A stretch of 11,164 nt of DNA from Roseimaritima sp. (GTDB taxonomy: Bacteria; Planctomycetota; Planctomycetia; Pirellulales; Pirellulaceae). The stretch covers positions 1-11,164 of the forward strand of contig SLFV01000321.1 of the NCBI GenBank assembly GCA_007124075.1, written 5' to 3'. The translations under genes were made by a program, and so were the position numbers. Numbering within the stretch: the first letter of the stretch is position 1; every line of letters begins with the position of its first letter. Below, piece by piece: positions 7,579-11,164 of this stretch. Below the pieces are notes generated by a model. It searched no databases, was not told where the DNA came from, and saw nothing but the letters and a program-made list of their open reading frames with translations.

Positions 7579-8937
7579 TTACACACCCGGCAGAAGATCC
7601 AATGCCCCCAGGACCGCATAGGTCACGAACAACGCATAAAACGCAATCAGAACGATTGCCTTGCCACGGGTCAGTTGCCGGTTCTGCCACATCATCAAAA
7701 GTGTCGCCAACGTGAACACGCACAGCAGTAATCGCAGTCCCGCCAAACCACGAATGGGTTGGCCGTCGATCACTAAGGGAACGGGCTGCCACTGATTCAG
7801 GTAAGCATTAATCAGCAAGGGAATAGAAAGACAAACACAGATGTCAAAGATATTGGAGCCAAAAGCGTTCGAGACCGCGCCATCGTCGTCTCCTCGCTGC
7901 GCCGCGCCGATGGATAGGAAAGTGTCAGGTACTGACGAGGCCGCTGCCGCAACAATCACCGCCAGAAAGAAAATCGGGACCCCCAGGGTTGCGGAGGTGG
8001 AACGTGTGACCTCCACCAGCCAGTAGCAGGCAATCGCCGCAATGACGGTGCAACCTACAATCAGGGCCCACGCCTTGAGTGTCGTTAACGTAACGGAAAA
8101 CATGCCCAAAAAACAATCGGCAGCAACTGGCTGTTGCTCCGCTTCGTAGTTCTGTTCACTTTCGCGACGTAACTGCTGGATCAATGACAAACTGGGGCGG
8201 ATGCCAGAGGAATGCAAGGTGTTAATGATCGAATCGGTGTCAACGTGCTGACGACTGCGAAGGACTTCCTGAACCGTCTGGCGAGCCTTGCGATACGTCC
8301 GGGCGTCGGCGGTCAATTGCAGGATGTAACCGCAGTAAAGTGCCAGCAGCACAATCGCCATCCACCAAGACAACGCGGGCTGGAAAAGAAAAAAAACCAC
8401 CACCAGTTCACACCCCAGGAACCACAGCCCGTCCCGACTGATTACCTTTGACTCGACTTCGATTGTCGGATGGGAGGGGCGAGAGTAGCTAATCACCAAC
8501 ACACAGATTGCTGGTATCAAAATCATGTTGTAAACGGCACTGCCCGCACAGGTGGCCACGGTCGCACCAAACCCCTCAGCCCCCGCCTCCGCGACGCTGA
8601 CTGCGGATTGATCGATTGCTGAAATCGCGATGACGACAAAAAAGATGCCGGTAAACAGCTCCGGCAGCGAACCGGCGACCGCGTCCAAAGTCGCACCACG
8701 CACCGAACCGGGGATTCGATAACGTTCTCCCAAAAACTGCGCCGCCTCCGCAAACGGGTCGCAGGCTTGCCAAATGATGATCGAGATCACCAAAACTTCA
8801 CATGCCGCAAACAGCAATGAAGTGATCTGAGACGGGACAAAGGCGAGAAACAAGCCGCTAACGGCCAACGCGATCACCGAAATGGCTGCGATCGTCCGTG
8901 ATTTTTGGGGCGGAGCCTTCGTGGCGGATTCAACCAT
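7579..8937 (-). CDS. CaCA-family cation exchanger, NCKX-like (probable Na+/Ca2+ type)
   Basis: The product is a 452-aa polytopic membrane protein with about 11 predicted TM segments in two halves, separated by a hydrophilic loop at about residues 210-272. The alpha-1 repeat holds GATLDAVAGSLPELFTG (81-97), with likely Ca2+ ligand E93, and continues to CAGSAVYN (130-137). The alpha-2 repeat holds SSVPDTFLS (334-342) and AVSNAFGSNIFDICV (354-368). CaCA exchangers swap cytosolic Ca2+ for Na+ or H+. The alpha-2 pattern SVPDT followed by AVSN..GSN.FDI is closer to eukaryotic K+-dependent exchangers than to YrbG-like bacterial ones, where Glu replaces this first Asp. The length and central loop also exceed the ~320 aa of typical bacterial members. 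ATG 8937 follows the upstream TAA with no gap, so translation is probably coupled to that gene. Ion specificity is inferred; a H+/cation antiporter is the alternative. Confidence 0.88.
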   Translation of the reverse strand: MVESATKAPPQKSRTIAAISVIALAVSGLFLAFVPSQITSLLFAACEVLVISIIIWQACDPFAEAAQFLGERYRIPGSVRGATLDAVAGSLPELFTGIFFVVIAISAIDQSAVSVAEAGAEGFGATVATCAGSAVYNMILIPAICVLVISYSRPSHPTIEVESKVISRDGLWFLGCELVVVFFLFQPALSWWMAIVLLALYCGYILQLTADARTYRKARQTVQEVLRSRQHVDTDSIINTLHSSGIRPSLSLIQQLRRESEQNYEAEQQPVAADCFLGMFSVTLTTLKAWALIVGCTVIAAIACYWLVEVTRSTSATLGVPIFFLAVIVAAAASSVPDTFLSIGAAQRGDDDGAVSNAFGSNIFDICVCLSIPLLINAYLNQWQPVPLVIDGQPIRGLAGLRLLLCVFTLATLLMMWQNRQLTRGKAIVLIAFYALFVTYAVLGALDLLPGV

Positions 8938-11164
8938 TTACATCATGCCGCCCATGCCACCCATACCACCGCCCATGCCACCCATACCACCGCCCATGCC
9001 ACCCATGCCACCGCCCATGCCACCCATGCCACCCATGCCACCGCCGATACCGCCGCCACCAATGCCAGCACCACCAAATCCGCCCATACCACCACCACCA
9101 CCTTGCTGGTTGGTTTCGCCCGAGACGAAATTAAATGTCTGCACATCTCCGATTTGCGAGAACATCGGATTGGGGGTCACACGCACGTATCGTCTATCGG
9201 CCGACAAAATCGCCGAAGGCATCATGGTTGCACCTTCCAGAAGCACTTTAATCAACGGTTCGTAACCGATGGCAGGCTGCATGCCAAACAGCCCCGGTCC
9301 GCCGAATCGATTTCCGCCAAAGCGACGAACATCCCTAAAAAACGCGGCCGTGGAGCTAAGATCAGAACCGCCTGCAAGCTGTGCCAACATGACGTTCCCC
9401 ATATTCTGCTTGGCTGCCGCGATGTCTTCCAATTGAGCGTCCGCCAGACGCTGTACCCGACGCCCTTGACGGACATCGAAGGCAATCAAAGCGTTCTGTT
9501 CGCGCAACGGGACCTGTTTCTGGATCAGACGCTGAGTGGGCCGACCGACATCGGTCAAAATCGACACACTGACATTACCCGTCGCCACATTCCCCCAGAC
9601 GCGATGAATCGCCAGTCGATAGACTCCGGAAAATCCTTGCGGGCAAACGTAAGTCTCCGTAAACGTCCCATCACCGCCGCCACTGGGTAGCGTATCCTCC
9701 AACAAAACGCCCCCTCCCGACGTGCGGCGATTCTGCCAATTGCAAATCGTTCCCGACGGTTCCTCCACAATCAGGTCGATATCGGCTTGCCCTGTCCACG
9801 TCACGCGAACAATGACATCATGAGCCGTCGCATTTTCAATTGCGCCAGCAAATTGTTCGGCGGCGACCGAATCTTCCGCTTCCTTCAATCGCAGATGTGT
9901 CGATCGCGCAAGCAGACGAGCTTCCTCTTCGATCGAAGCTTCAGCCCCCGACCAAGCCTGACTAAGTACGCCTACACAAGCCCACGTCAAGCCGGCCACA
10001 TCGTCCAACTCTTTGGCCAATTGCAAACCAAAAACATAAGCCGCCTTGTCGTAAGGGCGGACACGCGAAACGTCCATGCACAAACGCAACGCCGCTTCTT
10101 TGGAACCAATGCCGTCCAAATGACGAGCTACATTCAGGATATCTTCCGGTGAATCCGCAAAATCCACCGCGGACAATAAAGCTCGTTCAATCTCCTCGTT
10201 GTCGCCCCCCGACCCCAGCAACGCAATTGCGTACGCCTCATACATCCAAGGCTGGGTTTGGTCATGCAACATCGCAGCCTCGATCAAAGCCCGCATCTGC
10301 TTGAACTCCGCCTCCGCCGCGTCCAAGTCGTTTTCCTTGGAAGCCTTCATCGCTTTCGCATTCAACGCGGAAATTGTGCGATGCACGCGCTGCTGGTGAA
10401 CCTCAAGTTCCTGCTGGTCATCCAACTGCAATTCTGCAAAGTAACTCCGCCAATACTCCGCAGCCGATGAGGTGGTGGATCCAGGAAGCTGCAACGGACC
10501 GCGGCGGACCTGCTTCTTTTCGTTTCCTGCGACAGGCTTTACCGCAGCAGTGACGCTGGATTTGCTGGACAGGGTCAGGTCATCAGGCACCATCATCATG
10601 CCGCCCATTCCCATGCCTCCCATGCCTCCCATTCCTCCCATTCCTCCCATCATGCCGCCGCCCATTCCTCCCATCATGCCGCCGCCCATACCTCCCATCA
10701 TGCCGCCGCCCATCATGCCGCCGCCCATCATCGGTGGCATGATCGGCACGACTAAATCACCCACGGGGTAGACCTTCGTTACCAGATTCTCCTCCGCGGT
10801 GGTTAGGGTGGTGATTCTCAGTACCTGATCTTTGATCATGTAGGTCAACCCCACATCTTCAAGCAATAATCGAATGAACGAGCGGAGTTTGATCCCCTTC
10901 AGGTCGATCGACACGGGAGTGTCCGGGGTGATTCCTTCCTCTTCCAAAGAGCGGACATCCAAAAAGATCGGAATATCGTGGGCTGCGGACAGAGTCCGCA
11001 TAACCTGGTCCAAAGACTCCTCGATAAACGGGCCTTCGTTGGTCTCCTCGTCCAGTGCCATATAAATCCGTCGTTCGGCCGGATCATCCCCCGCAAGATC
11101 GTAGGAGTTGTAGCGTTCCAACCGTCGGCGGCTAAGCCGCTGCCAAACCTCGGCATCGGGATAA
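8938..11164 (-). CDS. Large STN-domain / TPR-like / DUF2135-like protein with Met-Gly tracts, 5' end outside window
   Basis: The frame is open at the window edge (first full codon 11163-11161), giving 741 visible residues; start and any signal peptide are missing. Numbering from that codon: residues 1-19 contain DAEVWQRLSRRRLERY, a W-x-x-L-x-x-x-R motif seen before STN-like domains in planctomycetes. Residues 46-122 form an STN/secretin-N0-like domain (FIEESLDQVMRTLSA, then LRSFIRLLLEDVGLTY and ITT), followed by TKVYPVGDLVVPI. Residues 141-191 are a Met/Gly tract. Residues 250-430 are mostly helical and TPR-like. Residues 450-540 resemble the DUF2135/YfaP beta-sandwich (TWTGQADIDLIVEEPSG, GVYRLAIHRVWGN). 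Residues 637-682 hold a beta segment with SADRRYVRVTPNP. The protein ends in a second Met/Gly tract, 688-741. STN-like domains usually occur in exported proteins, so an envelope location is inferred. An in-frame TTG at 11121 is probably not the start because the conserved motif begins before it. Enzymatic function: none seen. Confidence 0.82.
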   Translation of the reverse strand, partial: YPDAEVWQRLSRRRLERYNSYDLAGDDPAERRIYMALDEETNEGPFIEESLDQVMRTLSAAHDIPIFLDVRSLEEEGITPDTPVSIDLKGIKLRSFIRLLLEDVGLTYMIKDQVLRITTLTTAEENLVTKVYPVGDLVVPIMPPMMGGGMMGGGMMGGMGGGMMGGMGGGMMGGMGGMGGMGGMGMGGMMMVPDDLTLSSKSSVTAAVKPVAGNEKKQVRRGPLQLPGSTTSSAAEYWRSYFAELQLDDQQELEVHQQRVHRTISALNAKAMKASKENDLDAAEAEFKQMRALIEAAMLHDQTQPWMYEAYAIALLGSGGDNEEIERALLSAVDFADSPEDILNVARHLDGIGSKEAALRLCMDVSRVRPYDKAAYVFGLQLAKELDDVAGLTWACVGVLSQAWSGAEASIEEEARLLARSTHLRLKEAEDSVAAEQFAGAIENATAHDVIVRVTWTGQADIDLIVEEPSGTICNWQNRRTSGGGVLLEDTLPSGGGDGTFTETYVCPQGFSGVYRLAIHRVWGNVATGNVSVSILTDVGRPTQRLIQKQVPLREQNALIAFDVRQGRRVQRLADAQLEDIAAAKQNMGNVMLAQLAGGSDLSSTAAFFRDVRRFGGNRFGGPGLFGMQPAIGYEPLIKVLLEGATMMPSAILSADRRYVRVTPNPMFSQIGDVQTFNFVSGETNQQGGGGGMGGFGGAGIGGGGIGGGMGGMGGMGGGMGGMGGGMGGMGGGMGGMGGMM
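8941..9102 (-). repeat. C-terminal Met/Gly tract with 21-bp tandem repeat
   Basis: This encodes the last 54 residues of the STN-domain protein, almost all Gly and Met with a few Ile, Ala and Phe. At DNA level there is a 21-bp period: near-identical units at 8948-8968, 8969-8989 and 8990-9010, followed by an expanded 30-bp unit at 9011-9040. Each 21-bp unit encodes seven residues of the type GGMGGGM. Gly codons are mostly GGT and GGC. The near identity points to recent slippage or unequal crossover. Confidence 0.9.
10591..10743 (-). repeat. Internal Met/Gly tract with 24-bp tandem repeat
   Basis: This encodes about 51 residues of Met and Gly between the STN-like and TPR-like regions. The core has three 24-bp units (10637-10660, 10661-10684, 10685-10708; the third differs at one base), then a shortened 15-bp unit at 10709-10723. 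Each unit encodes eight residues of the type GGMMGGMG. Gly codons here are mostly GGC and GGA, unlike the C-terminal tract. Confidence 0.88.

Noticed and set aside
7572..7586. GTGT/ACAC inverted repeat at the exchanger stop codon as a terminator
   Set aside because: The stem is only four base pairs, overlaps the stop codon and lacks an adjacent T-run in the transcribed direction.
8941..9102. Tandem repeats as a CRISPR array
   Set aside because: Units are contiguous without unique spacers and stay in frame as Gly/Met codons.
8882..9265. Plus-strand open frame encoding a Pro/Met-rich protein over the C-terminal repeat
   Set aside because: It is the antisense reading of the Met/Gly codons (CCN and ATG). 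It has no ribosome site of note and the minus-strand gene fully explains the sequence.
10472..10771. Plus-strand open frame with MPPIPP repeats over the internal tract
   Set aside because: Same cause: antisense of the GGN-GGN-ATG repeats within a conserved minus-strand gene.

Overview
The window looks like chromosomal DNA from a planctomycete, most likely a Pirellulales/Rhodopirellula-type organism. This rests on gene content: a MoxR ATPase followed by DUF58, two large membrane-anchored VWA proteins and a DUF4175-like protein, and a large protein with the STN-like domain and glycine/methionine tracts common in planctomycete exported proteins. Base composition is moderately GC-rich. All seven genes lie on the minus strand, so transcription runs from high to low coordinates. 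Coding is dense. I see no RNA genes, insertion sequences, CRISPR arrays or phage genes, and every complete reading frame is intact.

Layout in transcription order. (1) 11164-8938: a large protein cut at its 5' end, with an STN/secretin-N0-like domain, an internal Met/Gly tract, a TPR-like helical region, a DUF2135-like beta domain, a C-terminal beta segment and a second Met/Gly tract. (2) 8937-7579: a CaCA-family cation exchanger whose second alpha repeat resembles K+-dependent Na+/Ca2+ exchangers. Its ATG directly follows the stop of gene 1 (TAAATG). (3) 7578-7424: a 155-bp intergenic stretch, the only sizeable non-coding space, with a weak promoter candidate, an A5G8 run and an 8-bp direct repeat at 21-bp spacing. 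(4) 7423-1: the five-gene cluster moxR, DUF58, BatA-like VWA, VWA/GATase-like, and a DUF4175-like gene cut at its 3' end by the window edge.

In the second block a cytoplasmic MoxR AAA+ ATPase is followed by three VWA proteins, each with an intact DxSxS metal-site motif, and a triple-TM protein. MoxR is known to work with VWA partners as a chaperone or maturation system. Junctions of 22 nt, ATGA (4-nt overlap), GTGA (4-nt overlap) and 47 nt indicate co-translation. Whether the exchanger/STN pair belongs functionally with the MoxR cluster is open: they share strand and adjacency but are separated by 155 bp. The least described items are the STN-TPR-DUF2135-Met/Gly protein and its zero-gap coupling to an NCKX-like exchanger.
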